Origin: Pedobacter sp. BS3
GTDB taxonomy: Bacteria > Bacteroidota > Bacteroidia > Sphingobacteriales > Sphingobacteriaceae
Assembly (NCBI RefSeq): GCF_008274585.1
Contig: NZ_VTRT01000001.1
Coordinates: forward strand, 868,001-932,000
Length of the DNA stretch: 64,000 nt
Direction: 5' to 3'
Position numbers and translations under genes: made by a program. Positions 53,193 through 61,728 of this stretch are shown here, piece after piece. Below the pieces are notes generated by a model that worked only from the letters and a program-made list of their open reading frames with translations, was not told where the DNA came from and did not search any database. Each line of letters begins with the position of its first letter. The stretch's first letter is position 1.

Positions 53193-54116
53193 TTATTTAC
53201 TCAAATGATACAGGTTAGGATAATCGGTTATTATACCGTCTACACCCATATCGGTTAATGCTTTGAAATCCTGCTCGGTGTTTGGTGTCCAGGCTATAAT
53301 TTTGATGTTCCTGTCATGGCAGGCTTTAACCATTTCAGGTGTAATGGCATCATACTGCACGCTGTAAATATAAGGATTGAAACCAAGCTCTTCCATCCGT
53401 TTATTCACATCAGCAGCCGTTTTTTTACCTACCAGGTAAGAAAGTTTTACTTCGGGGTAACGCTTATGAATGATCTGCAGCGGACGGATATCAAATGACT
53501 GGATAACAGTACGGTCGAGCACTTTTTTATCTTTCAATACCTTAAAAACCAGGTTCACAAACTCTTCCGGCTCGGGATGCCTGATGTTATCTCCGGCTTT
53601 GCTGGATTTAATTTCCATATCGTAAAACATCTTACGACCTTTGGTTGCGGCATACGCCTCGGCTTCATCGATCAGATCAGCTAGTAAGGGTTTTACTACA
53701 GCTACATTCTTGCGTTGCGGGAAATGAGGGTCTGGTTTGATACCTACATCATACTTCCGGATGCTATCATAGGTCATGCTGTATAACAGGCGCTTTCTGG
53801 CTTCGGACATGGTAAGATGCTTGCCTTCGGGGGTGGTGGTAATATCAGGATTAAAATAGGGATCGTGCGACACTACTACCTTTTTATCTTTCGTAATATT
53901 CATATCCAGCTCCAGCGTGGTTACATTCAGGTCGATAGCATGTTTCATTGCCGGAATGGTATTCTCGGGCATTAACCCACGACCGCCTCGGTGAGCTTCG
54001 TAATCAAACTTTGGAAATTCGGGAGTGTTAGCCGCAGTTAGTTTTTTTGAAGTAGAGCATCCGCTTAAACAGGCGCCGGTAACTAATGCACCGAAAATGA
54101 ATTGGTTAGCTTTCAT
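53193..54116 (-). CDS. Glycerophosphodiester phosphodiesterase, lipoprotein
   Basis: Cleaves glycerophosphodiesters to glycerol-3-phosphate and an alcohol. A lipoprotein signal peptide (FGALVTGACLSGC, Cys20) places it in an outer or inner membrane leaflet. The GDPD TIM-barrel motifs are AHRGGRGLMPENT, TLELDMNIT, VVVSHDPYF and DMEIKSS, with the C-terminal IIAWTPNTEQDF and DGIITDYP. Same strand as the alpha-galactosidase but separated from it by 217 bases containing ccatgaac-type short repeats. Confidence 0.93.
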   Translation of the reverse strand: MKANQFIFGALVTGACLSGCSTSKKLTAANTPEFPKFDYEAHRGGRGLMPENTIPAMKHAIDLNVTTLELDMNITKDKKVVVSHDPYFNPDITTTPEGKHLTMSEARKRLLYSMTYDSIRKYDVGIKPDPHFPQRKNVAVVKPLLADLIDEAEAYAATKGRKMFYDMEIKSSKAGDNIRHPEPEEFVNLVFKVLKDKKVLDRTVIQSFDIRPLQIIHKRYPEVKLSYLVGKKTAADVNKRMEELGFNPYIYSVQYDAITPEMVKACHDRNIKIIAWTPNTEQDFKALTDMGVDGIITDYPNLYHLSK

Positions 54117-54409
54117 GTTTCTATTTATTATGTTTTCTTCTTATTGTTTACGAGTTTGAAGAAACGAAAAAAATATGGGATTACCATAAAATCAAGGTTA
54201 TTTTTAATATAGCATACTTCCGTATGCTTTTGGCCGGACTGTTCAATTTAAGCCTCATCACTTCCCTAAGAGTCCCTATAACGTAGCAAAAGATCCATAG
54301 TACTGATATTTAATTCACTACAAAATAACTTATCTTTAATCAGGCAAAAACCGTAAGATACGATTTAATTAAAGTAGTTTTGCGTTAAAATCGCAGTAAA
54401 ACCATAACC
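54117..54409. other. Divergent intergenic region
   Basis: About 290 AT-rich bases between the GDPD gene (minus) and the arginase-family gene (plus). No gene or clear repeat is visible; it probably holds both promoters. Confidence 0.6.
54375..54382 (+). promoter_or_regulatory. Candidate -7 promoter element (TAnnTTTG)
   Basis: TAGTTTTG matches the Bacteroidota housekeeping -7 consensus exactly and lies 27 bases upstream of the start codon at 54410. No good -33 TTG is obvious. Confidence 0.5.
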
Positions 54410-55591
54410 ATGTCATTAGCTGATTTTTTCAGTCCGGTAAATAAAAGCAACATCAGCCCGAAGCAGGGCTTTTATACCAGCCAGCTGGGTAGTCTGGTGG
54501 AAGTTTACACCCATGAATTTCCCGACCTGGAGGCCGGTACGTTTGATATTGCGCTTATCGGTGTTTTAGACGATCGTAATGCGGAGAACAACCAGGGTTG
54601 TGCCCTGGGCCCTGATTATATCCGTGAAAAGTTTTACATGTTGTACGAAGGCCCGTATCACACCAAAATTGTCGATCTGGGTAACATTAAAGCAGGGGCC
54701 AGTGTTGCCGATACCTATATAGCTGTAAAGCTGGTAGTGGCCGAGCTGGTAAAAAAGAATATCCTGCCGGTAATTTTAGGTGGGGGACAGGATATTACGT
54801 ATGCTCAATATATGGCTTACGAAGAACTGGAGCAAAAGGTTGATCTGGTAGTTATCGATTCACATTTTGACCTGGATGAATCCGAAGAAAATACCGTTGC
54901 TACAAAGTCTACCGCCTATCTTAACAAGATATTTTTGCACGAACCCAACTACCTGTTTAACTTCAGCAATATAGGTTATCAAACCTATTTTGTAAGCCAG
55001 GATAGCCTGCGGGTGATGGAAAAGCTCTATTTTGACGTGAATCGCCTGGGCGATTTCACGGGTAATATGAGCGTTGCCGAACCCATTATCCGGAATGCCA
55101 ACATGATCAGCTTTGACATTTCGGCCATACGCTCTGCCGATGCCTGCGCCAACGGTAATGCCACTCCCAACGGGTTTTACGGCGAAGAAGCCTGCCAGCT
55201 TTGCCGTTATGCCGGTATGAACGATAAGCTGACATCCATAGGCTTTTACGAGTTTAATCCGGCGTATGATCAGAATGGGCAGACGGCGGTACTGCTCAGC
55301 CAGATGCTCTGGTATTTTGTAGATGGCTTTTATAACCGGAAAAAAGATTTTCCGTTACAGCCTAAATCGCAATACCTTATTTACCGGGCATCGTTAAAAG
55401 ATAATACACATGAGCTTATCTTCGTTAAAAGTAAAAAAACAGACCGTTGGTGGATGCAGGTTCCTTATCCTTCGGGCTTATCCGGTAATGAGCGTTATCA
55501 TTTAGTGCCCTGCCGTTACGAGGATTACCAGGTGGCTGTTGCCGGCGAAATGCCCGATCTATGGTGGAAAACCTATCAGAAACTGAGCTAA
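54410..55591 (+). CDS. Formimidoylglutamase/arginase-family protein with altered metal sites
   Basis: A ureohydrolase-fold protein. Blocks in order are ILGGGQDITYAQY (about residue 124, where catalytic members have GGDH or GGGH), VVIDSHFDLDE (about 150; DAHxD in relatives) and ISFDISAIRSADA (about 234; SxDxDxxDP in relatives). Gln replaces the first His ligand and Ser replaces one Asp, so the binuclear manganese site is incomplete. A C-terminal extension of about 90 residues (KSQYLIYRASLKDN, KKTDRWWMQVPYP) is not part of the core. Either substrate or function has shifted, or it is a regulatory homologue. Confidence 0.83.
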   Translation: MSLADFFSPVNKSNISPKQGFYTSQLGSLVEVYTHEFPDLEAGTFDIALIGVLDDRNAENNQGCALGPDYIREKFYMLYEGPYHTKIVDLGNIKAGASVADTYIAVKLVVAELVKKNILPVILGGGQDITYAQYMAYEELEQKVDLVVIDSHFDLDESEENTVATKSTAYLNKIFLHEPNYLFNFSNIGYQTYFVSQDSLRVMEKLYFDVNRLGDFTGNMSVAEPIIRNANMISFDISAIRSADACANGNATPNGFYGEEACQLCRYAGMNDKLTSIGFYEFNPAYDQNGQTAVLLSQMLWYFVDGFYNRKKDFPLQPKSQYLIYRASLKDNTHELIFVKSKKTDRWWMQVPYPSGLSGNERYHLVPCRYEDYQVAVAGEMPDLWWKTYQKLS

Positions 55592-55592
55592 C

Positions 55593-56708
55593 ATGAAGAA
55601 ATACCTTATTTTGTCTTTTTTATTATCCCAGGCTTGCTTCGTGTTAGCGCAGGATAAGTTCACCGTGAACGGAAAAATAGAGAATACCGCGGGTCACGAT
55701 AAGCTGTATGTTATACGCACTTCCCTGAGCAACGGCGAAGAAAAAAGGGACAGTATGGCCGTTAAGCCCCGGTTCAGCTTTAGCGGAACGCTGGCCGAGC
55801 CCGAGCAATGTATTATAGCCTGGACAGCAAATCCGCAGAAAGAGAAAGACGATTACTGTATGTTTTTCCTCGATAAAGGAATCATAACTGTAGTCGTTAA
55901 GAACAAATTGAGCGATGCTCTTGTAAGCGGCTCAAAGGCCGATGTTGCGTTTAAGGCATACAATAAAAATGCAGCCGCGTTATACAATAAAGCCGGCCAG
56001 ATTGTAGCAGATTTTAACAAGCTGAAAGGTACATCGGCCAATCTCGATTCGGCAGCGCAGGCGGCACAGCATAATTATGAGCTTGTTTTAACGCAGCTCG
56101 AAGAGTTGCAGAAGAAAACCATCTTATCACAACGCGATGAGTTCTTAAGCCTGCTGCTCATCTCGCAGCTGGCCCAGCATAGCGGCAATTATGTGCAGGC
56201 CGATAGCCTGTTCGGAACGCTGAGCAATAACATCAGGCAAATGCCTACGGCTGCAGTGATAAAGAAAAAGATCGGTGAAGAAAAGAAATTTTCTGTGGGA
56301 GCCGTCGCTCCCGATTTCAGTTTGCCCGATACAACATCCACACCGGTAAAATTATCATCCCTGCGGGGAAAATATGTACTGCTGGACTTCTGGGCATCGT
56401 GGTGCGGCCCCTGTCGCCAGGAAAATCCAACCGTGGTTGAGGCTTACAACAAATATAAATCAAAAGGCTTTACCGTGTTAGGCGTGTCGTTAGACCGCGA
56501 CCGTAAAAACTGGTTGCAGGCTATAAAAGACGATCACCTTACCTGGACACATATCTCAGACCTCAAATTCTGGAACAGCGAGGCCGCACGATTGTATAAT
56601 GTTACTTCAATTCCGCACAATTTTTTGCTCAGTCCCGAAGGTAAGATCATTGCGAAAAACCTGCGTGGCCAGGAGCTGCTGGATAAGCTGGGGAAATTGC
56701 TGGATTAA
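55593..56708 (+). CDS. TlpA-like thiol-disulfide oxidoreductase with DUF4369 domain
   Basis: A periplasmic thioredoxin-fold protein. Signal peptide LILSFLLSQACFVLAQ; residues about 25-130 a DUF4369-like beta domain (FTVNGKIENTAGHDKLYVI); a helical linker about 130-225; then AhpC/TSA-thioredoxin with FWASWCGPCRQENP (CxxC near 271-274) and the cis-Pro in TSIPHNFLL. It probably reduces disulfides in secreted proteins. It begins 1 base after the preceding stop, so the two form an operon. Confidence 0.92.
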   Translation: MKKYLILSFLLSQACFVLAQDKFTVNGKIENTAGHDKLYVIRTSLSNGEEKRDSMAVKPRFSFSGTLAEPEQCIIAWTANPQKEKDDYCMFFLDKGIITVVVKNKLSDALVSGSKADVAFKAYNKNAAALYNKAGQIVADFNKLKGTSANLDSAAQAAQHNYELVLTQLEELQKKTILSQRDEFLSLLLISQLAQHSGNYVQADSLFGTLSNNIRQMPTAAVIKKKIGEEKKFSVGAVAPDFSLPDTTSTPVKLSSLRGKYVLLDFWASWCGPCRQENPTVVEAYNKYKSKGFTVLGVSLDRDRKNWLQAIKDDHLTWTHISDLKFWNSEAARLYNVTSIPHNFLLSPEGKIIAKNLRGQELLDKLGKLLD

Positions 56709-56869
56709 TCCGGAAAGGCGTTTGTAGCCTTATTTAAGAGGCTATCTAAGAAGCTGGAAACCATGTTACCCTATTCATTGCTACGGGCTTTAGTTTGGCC
56801 GGGTCATTTAACACCATATATTGATGTGCCCGTTTGCAAACAGGCGCAGGCAGACTATTAACCATGAAC

Positions 56870-57056
56870 CCATCTATTCCACTGTCCACTGTCCACTCTC
56901 CATTATCCATTATCAGCCGTCCACTGTCCACTCTCCACTGTCCACTCTCCATTATCCATTATCCATTATCCATTGTCCATTCTCCATTATCCATTATCCA
57001 TTATCCATTGTCCATTGTCCATTCTCCACTCTCCACTCTCCACTGTCCATTATCCC
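56870..57056 (+). repeat. CCAYTNT heptamer array upstream of ileS
   Basis: About 25 units of ccattat, ccactgt, ccactct, ccattgt and ccattct with an exact 7-base period and one interrupted unit (cagccgt). Two frames are open across it only because the repeat lacks stops. It ends about 30 bases before the ileS promoter element. The remaining part of 56709-57123 contains no gene. Confidence 0.85.
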
Positions 57057-57084
57057 CCCTCTACCTTTATTACCTTAAAATTGC

Positions 57085-57092
57085 TAACTTTG
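57085..57092 (+). promoter_or_regulatory. Candidate -7 promoter element of ileS
   Basis: TAACTTTG matches TAnnTTTG exactly, 31 bases upstream of the ATG at 57124 and directly downstream of the heptamer array. Confidence 0.55.
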
Positions 57093-57123
57093 CAGCCTCA
57101 AAAATTTTTGGTTTAAAGCGCTG

Positions 57124-60100
57124 ATGTACAAAGAATATAAGCAACTTAATTTATCGCAAACAGGAAAAGAAATACTTAATTACTGGAAATCGAACAGGAT
57201 TTTCGAAAAAAGTATTACAAACCGTCCTGAGTCAAAGCCATACACCTTTTACGAAGGTCCGCCATCGGCTAACGGAATGCCCGGCATTCACCACGTCATG
57301 GCACGGACTATTAAAGATATTTTTTGCCGTTACAAAACCCTGAAAGGCTATCGCGTAAAGCGCAAAGGAGGCTGGGATACCCACGGTTTGCCCATTGAGC
57401 TTGCGGTAGAAAAAACATTAGGCATCACCAAAGACGATATCGGTAAAAAGATCTCGGTAGAGGCATACAACGCCGCCTGCCGCAAAGAGGTTATGAAATA
57501 CACCGACGTGTGGAACGACCTGACCGAGAAAATGGGCTATTGGGTAGACCTCGATCATCCCTATATTACCTACGAAAACAATTACATAGAAAGCCTCTGG
57601 TGGATATTAAAACAACTGTATAACAAAGGTTTCCTGTATAAAGGCTACACCATACAGCCCTATTCGCCCGCTGCCGGAACCGGCTTAAGCTCGCACGAGC
57701 TGAACCAGCCGGGAACCTACCGCGATGTAAGCGACACCACCATTGTGGCACAGTTTAAAAGCCTCCTAACCCCCAAAGGGGGAACTGAAAATTCCATATT
57801 GAAGGCTTTTAACTCGCCTCCTTTGGAGGGGTCGGGGGAGGCTTTTTTCCTGGCATGGACAACCACCCCGTGGACACTTCCGAGCAATACCGCATTAACC
57901 GTTGGCCCCAAAATAGATTATGTATTGGTAAAAACTTTTAACCAATATACTTTTGAGCCAATTAATGTAGTATTGGCAAAAAATTTAGTTGGCAAAATCT
58001 TCGATAAAAAGTTTAAACAAACGGATAACGACGAAGATTTTAAAACTCCCCCCTCGGGGGCTGGGGGGCTTCCTTATCAAATCTTAGCAGAATGTAAAGG
58101 CGAAGATTTAGTTGGCATAAAATATGAGCAGTTGCTGCCGCTGGCATTACCCTATCAAAACCCCGAAAACGCGTTCAGGGTAATTGCCGGCGATTTTGTT
58201 ACCACCGAAGACGGTACCGGTATCGTGCACACGGCACCCACCTTTGGCGCCGACGACGCCCGTGTAGCAAAAGCCGCGAAACCGGAAGTACCGCCCATGC
58301 TGGTACTGGATGAGCAGGGCAACCCGGTTCCCCTGGTTGATCTGCAGGGAAAATTCATCGCGTCCTTAGGCGGTGGTCTGGGCGGCAAGTATGTTAAAAA
58401 CGAATACTATGCCCAGGATGCACCCGAAAAATCGGTAGACGTAGAAATCGCCATCCGGCTGAAAGAAGAAAATAAAGCCTTTAAAGTTGAAAAATACGTG
58501 CACAGCTATCCGCACTGCTGGCGCACCGATAAACCGGTACTTTACTATCCCTTAGATAGCTGGTTCATCCGCACAACGGCAGTAAAAGACAAGCTGGTTG
58601 AGCTTAACAAAACCATTAACTGGAAACCCGAAGCCACCGGAACAGGCCGCTTTGGCAACTGGCTGGAGAACCTGGTGGACTGGAACCTGTCACGTTCCCG
58701 GTACTGGGGCACACCGCTACCCATCTGGCGTACCGAAGACGGTTCCGAAGAAATCTGCATCGGTTCCATTCAGGAGCTCAAAGCCGGACTGGAAAAATCG
58801 CTGGCAGGCAATTCGCTGAGCGAGGCCGAGAAAGAAAAAAACCGGGCGTTCGCCGAATCGTTGGGCAGCGACACGTTCGACTTACACCGCCCGTATGTAG
58901 ATGACATTACCCTGGTATCGCCGGCAGGCAAAAAAATGTTCCGCGAACCCGACCTCATCGATGTATGGTTTGATTCCGGCTCTATGCCGTATGCCCAGTG
59001 GCATTTCCCGTTCGAGAATAAAGACGAATTTGCACACGCTTACCCGGCCGATTTCATTGCCGAAGGGGTTGACCAGACACGAGGCTGGTTTTTCACGCTT
59101 CACGCCATAGCCGTTATGCTGAGCGAAGCCAGCGACGACATTAAAGCCGTTAACCAACAGGTAGGCAATGCCGGCATCGCGTTTAAAAACGTGGTATCAA
59201 ACGGGCTGGTGCTCGATAAAAACGGCAACAAAATGTCCAAACGCCTGGGCAATGCCGTCGACCCGTTCGAGACCATCGAGCAATACAGCGCCGATGCCAC
59301 CCGCTGGTACATGATCAGCAACGCGGCGCCCTGGGACAACCTGAAATTCAACATCGAAGGTCTGGACGAAGTGCGGCGTAAGTTCTTCGGTACGTTGTAT
59401 AACACCTACGCATTTTTTGCACTGTATGCCAACATCGATAAATTCTCGTATGCCGAGCCCGAAATTGCCATCGCCAGCCGTCCCGAAATTGACCGCTGGA
59501 TCATCTCGCTGCTCAATTCTTTAAGCAAAGAGGTAGACGGATATTACGCCGACTTTGAGCCCACCAAAGCTACGAGGGCCATACAAAACTTTGTGGATGA
59601 GCATCTGAGCAACTGGTATGTACGCCTGTGCCGTCGCCGTTTCTGGAAAGGCGATTATACTGAAGACAAAATTTCGGCTTACCAAACGCTGTACACCTGC
59701 CTGGTTACGGTAGCCAAGCTGATGTCGCCGGTGGCGCCGTTCTTCAGCGAACGTCTGTTCCTTGATTTAAATGCCGCTACCGGCAAAGAGCAGGTTGAAT
59801 CTGTGCATTTAGCCGATTTTCCCGCCTATCAGCCGCAACTGGTAGATAAAGTATTGGAAGAACGGATGGCTTTGGCCCAGGATATTTCATCGCTGGTATT
59901 GTCCCTGCGGAAAAAAACCGGGCTCAATGTAAGGCAGCCGCTGAATAAGATCCTGCTTCCGGTATTGGACGCATCGTTTCAGCAGCAGGTAGAAACGGTA
60001 AAAGACCTGATACTCTCCGAAACCAACATCAAAACCATTGAATACATTACCGATACGGCCGGAATCATCAAGAAGAAGGTAAAGCCCAACTTTAAGGCCC

Positions 60101-60603
60101 TGGGAGCCAAGGTAGGAAAAGATATGAAAGCCGTTGCCGCCGCCATAACCGCGTTCGGTCAGCAGGACATCAGCCGTATTGAAGCTGATGGGCAGCTGCA
60201 AATTACCGTACAGCATAGCGGACAGGAGGTATCGTACACCATTCTGGATACCGACGTGGAAATCATTGCCGAAGATGTACCTGGCTGGCAGGTTGCTTCG
60301 TTAGGCCGCCTGACCGTTGCGCTCGATGTAACCGTAACACCGGAGCTCAAGCAGGAAGGCATTTCCCGCGAAGTTGTAAACCGTATTCAAACATTACGCA
60401 AGGAAATGGGTTTAGAGGTTACTGATAAGATTAACGTACAACTCTCAGGCAGCCCGTTGATAGCTGAATCTGTGGAAAATAATTTATCTTATATTTGCGC
60501 CGAAATTCTGGCACAGTCGTTAGCATTTAACAACGATCTGTCCGGAGGCCAAACGGTAGAAGTAGACGAAACCGAATTGAAAATAGTGATAACTAAAGCA
60601 TAA
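57124..60603 (+). CDS. ileS: Isoleucyl-tRNA synthetase
   Basis: Charges tRNA(Ile) and edits valine. The class I HIGH motif appears as GIHHVMA (about residues 53-60) and KMSKR near 702. The CP1 editing domain is interrupted by two repeat-encoded stretches: 30 residues at 212-241 (from 57757, including LLTPKGGTE and SPPLEGSG) and about 12 residues near 306-316 (TPPSGAGGL). Flanking sequence (TTIVAQF before, FFLAWTTTPWTLPSNTAL after) is the conserved editing core, so the enzyme should still fold. At 1159 residues it is slightly long for this eukaryote-like IleS type. Confidence 0.96.
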   Translation: MYKEYKQLNLSQTGKEILNYWKSNRIFEKSITNRPESKPYTFYEGPPSANGMPGIHHVMARTIKDIFCRYKTLKGYRVKRKGGWDTHGLPIELAVEKTLGITKDDIGKKISVEAYNAACRKEVMKYTDVWNDLTEKMGYWVDLDHPYITYENNYIESLWWILKQLYNKGFLYKGYTIQPYSPAAGTGLSSHELNQPGTYRDVSDTTIVAQFKSLLTPKGGTENSILKAFNSPPLEGSGEAFFLAWTTTPWTLPSNTALTVGPKIDYVLVKTFNQYTFEPINVVLAKNLVGKIFDKKFKQTDNDEDFKTPPSGAGGLPYQILAECKGEDLVGIKYEQLLPLALPYQNPENAFRVIAGDFVTTEDGTGIVHTAPTFGADDARVAKAAKPEVPPMLVLDEQGNPVPLVDLQGKFIASLGGGLGGKYVKNEYYAQDAPEKSVDVEIAIRLKEENKAFKVEKYVHSYPHCWRTDKPVLYYPLDSWFIRTTAVKDKLVELNKTINWKPEATGTGRFGNWLENLVDWNLSRSRYWGTPLPIWRTEDGSEEICIGSIQELKAGLEKSLAGNSLSEAEKEKNRAFAESLGSDTFDLHRPYVDDITLVSPAGKKMFREPDLIDVWFDSGSMPYAQWHFPFENKDEFAHAYPADFIAEGVDQTRGWFFTLHAIAVMLSEASDDIKAVNQQVGNAGIAFKNVVSNGLVLDKNGNKMSKRLGNAVDPFETIEQYSADATRWYMISNAAPWDNLKFNIEGLDEVRRKFFGTLYNTYAFFALYANIDKFSYAEPEIAIASRPEIDRWIISLLNSLSKEVDGYYADFEPTKATRAIQNFVDEHLSNWYVRLCRRRFWKGDYTEDKISAYQTLYTCLVTVAKLMSPVAPFFSERLFLDLNAATGKEQVESVHLADFPAYQPQLVDKVLEERMALAQDISSLVLSLRKKTGLNVRQPLNKILLPVLDASFQQQVETVKDLILSETNIKTIEYITDTAGIIKKKVKPNFKALGAKVGKDMKAVAAAITAFGQQDISRIEADGQLQITVQHSGQEVSYTILDTDVEIIAEDVPGWQVASLGRLTVALDVTVTPELKQEGISREVVNRIQTLRKEMGLEVTDKINVQLSGSPLIAESVENNLSYICAEILAQSLAFNNDLSGGQTVEVDETELKIVITKA
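57757..57846 (+). repeat. 90-base palindromic element in frame inside ileS
   Basis: Terminal inverted repeats aaaagcctcc and ggaggctttt are perfect over 10 bases. Inside are two further palindromes, acccccaaaggggg and cctcctttggagg. Length is exactly 30 codons and it starts at a codon boundary, so it inserts protein sequence without frameshift or stop. Confidence 0.8.
58036..58073 (+). repeat. Shorter G/C-palindrome insertion inside ileS
   Basis: aaaactcccccctcggggg followed by ctggggggctt encodes TPPSGAGGL. It looks like a deleted form of the 90-base element upstream. Confidence 0.55.
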
Positions 60604-60612
60604 TATCGTAAA

Positions 60613-60999
60613 ATGGAAAATACTAACGAAAAGACCCGTTATTCTGATGCGGAATTACAGGAGTTCAAAGAGATCATCCTCGATAAATTACGCAGTGCCC
60701 GCGAAGAGCTGGCCTCGTTAACACAAGCGCTCAGCAGCCCTAACTCCAACGGCACCGACGATACCGCCGGAACCTATAAAACGCTGGAAGATGGTTCGGC
60801 AACGCTCGAAAAAGAGCAAACCAACCAGTTGGCTGCCCGTCAGAAAAAGTTTATTGAAAACCTCGAAGCCGCTTTGGTGCGCATTGAAAATAAAACGTAT
60901 GGCATTTGCCGCGAAACCGGTAAACTCATCCAGAAGGAACGCCTGCGTGCCGTGCCGCACACTACGCTGAGTATGGAAGCTAAACTGAAGCAGTCCTGA
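60613..60999 (+). CDS. DksA/TraR-family protein with degenerate zinc finger
   Basis: A coiled-coil RNA-polymerase secondary-channel type protein. A helical hairpin runs through residues about 15-95 (ELQEFKEIILDKLRSAREELASL, then LEKEQTNQLAARQKKFIENLEAALVRIENKTYG). The C-terminal zinc-finger region (GICRETGKLIQKERLRAVPHTT) keeps one Cys of the usual four, so zinc binding is unlikely. It lies 9 bases after ileS and overlaps lspA by one base, giving an ileS-dksA-like-lspA operon that is common in Bacteroidota. Confidence 0.88.
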   Translation: MENTNEKTRYSDAELQEFKEIILDKLRSAREELASLTQALSSPNSNGTDDTAGTYKTLEDGSATLEKEQTNQLAARQKKFIENLEAALVRIENKTYGICRETGKLIQKERLRAVPHTTLSMEAKLKQS

Positions 61000-61649
61000 T
61001 GAAAGCTTATACCAAGCCGGTACTGGCTGTTTTCTTGATCCTGCTGGCCGACCAGGTGCTCAAGTTCTGGATCAAGCTGCACATGACCCTGGGTCAGGAA
61101 TATAACATTGCAGGGAAGTGGTTTATCATCCATTTTACCGAAAACAACGGGATGGCGTTCGGGATGGAATTTGGCGGTGAGGCCGGCAAGCTGTTTCTCA
61201 CCCTGTTCCGTATCGCGGCCGTGTGTGCCATTGGTTACGGCGTAATTTACCTGATCAAAAAGAAATACCACCGTGGCCTTATCCTGAACGTATCGCTGAT
61301 TTTTGCCGGCGCTTTAGGCAATATTATCGATTCAACCTTTTACGGGATGATATTCAGCGAAAGCACCTATTTCGCTCCCGCAAAGCTGTTTCCGCCGGGC
61401 GGTGGCTATGCCAGCCTGTTTCATGGACGCGTGGTAGACATGTTCTACTTTCCGCTTATCGAGGGCATTTTTCCCCAATGGGTTCCCGTATGGGGCGGCC
61501 AGGATTTTGTATTCTTCCGGCCGGTGTTCAACATTGCCGATGCGGCCATTTCGGTAGGCGTTATCCTGATACTGGTTTTCCAGAAACATTATTTTAAAGA
61601 AGAAAAAAAGGAGATCAGTAACCCGAACAGCGAGGTGGTAGAAGAGTAA
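60999..61649 (+). CDS. lspA: Lipoprotein signal peptidase II
   Basis: A four-helix inner-membrane aspartyl protease that removes signal peptides from diacylated prolipoproteins. LLADQVLKFWIKLHM, FTENNGMAFGM, GNIIDSTFYG (first catalytic Asp), VVDMFYFP and FNIADAAISVG (second catalytic Asp) are all present. A loop of about 30 residues between the catalytic segments (ESTYFAPAKLFPPGGGY) is longer than in proteobacteria, as is usual in Bacteroidota. Acts before Lnt (2420-4033). Confidence 0.95.
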   Translation: MKAYTKPVLAVFLILLADQVLKFWIKLHMTLGQEYNIAGKWFIIHFTENNGMAFGMEFGGEAGKLFLTLFRIAAVCAIGYGVIYLIKKKYHRGLILNVSLIFAGALGNIIDSTFYGMIFSESTYFAPAKLFPPGGGYASLFHGRVVDMFYFPLIEGIFPQWVPVWGGQDFVFFRPVFNIADAAISVGVILILVFQKHYFKEEKKEISNPNSEVVEE

Positions 61650-61676
61650 AAGGCTTTAACACCCGAAGATATACAC

Positions 61677-61710
61677 AAAACCCCGTAGTTAATTGAAGCT
61701 ACGGGGTTTT
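61677..61710 (+). terminator. Rho-independent terminator after lspA
   Basis: aaaaccccgtag and ctacggggtttt form a perfect 12-base stem with a 10-base loop ending in a T-run, 28 bases after the lspA stop. Ends the ileS-lspA transcript. Confidence 0.88.
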
Positions 61711-61728
61711 GTATTATAATCCTTTTTC

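Noticed and set aside
56821-57124. Two plus-strand open frames of 85-96 codons rich in Ser/His/Pro/Leu
   Set aside because: They are the CCAYTNT array read in two frames; the ileS promoter lies within their 3' part.
57124-60603. ileS as a pseudogene because of its insertions
   Set aside because: The frame is intact over 1159 codons, both inserts are multiples of three, and all catalytic motifs are present.
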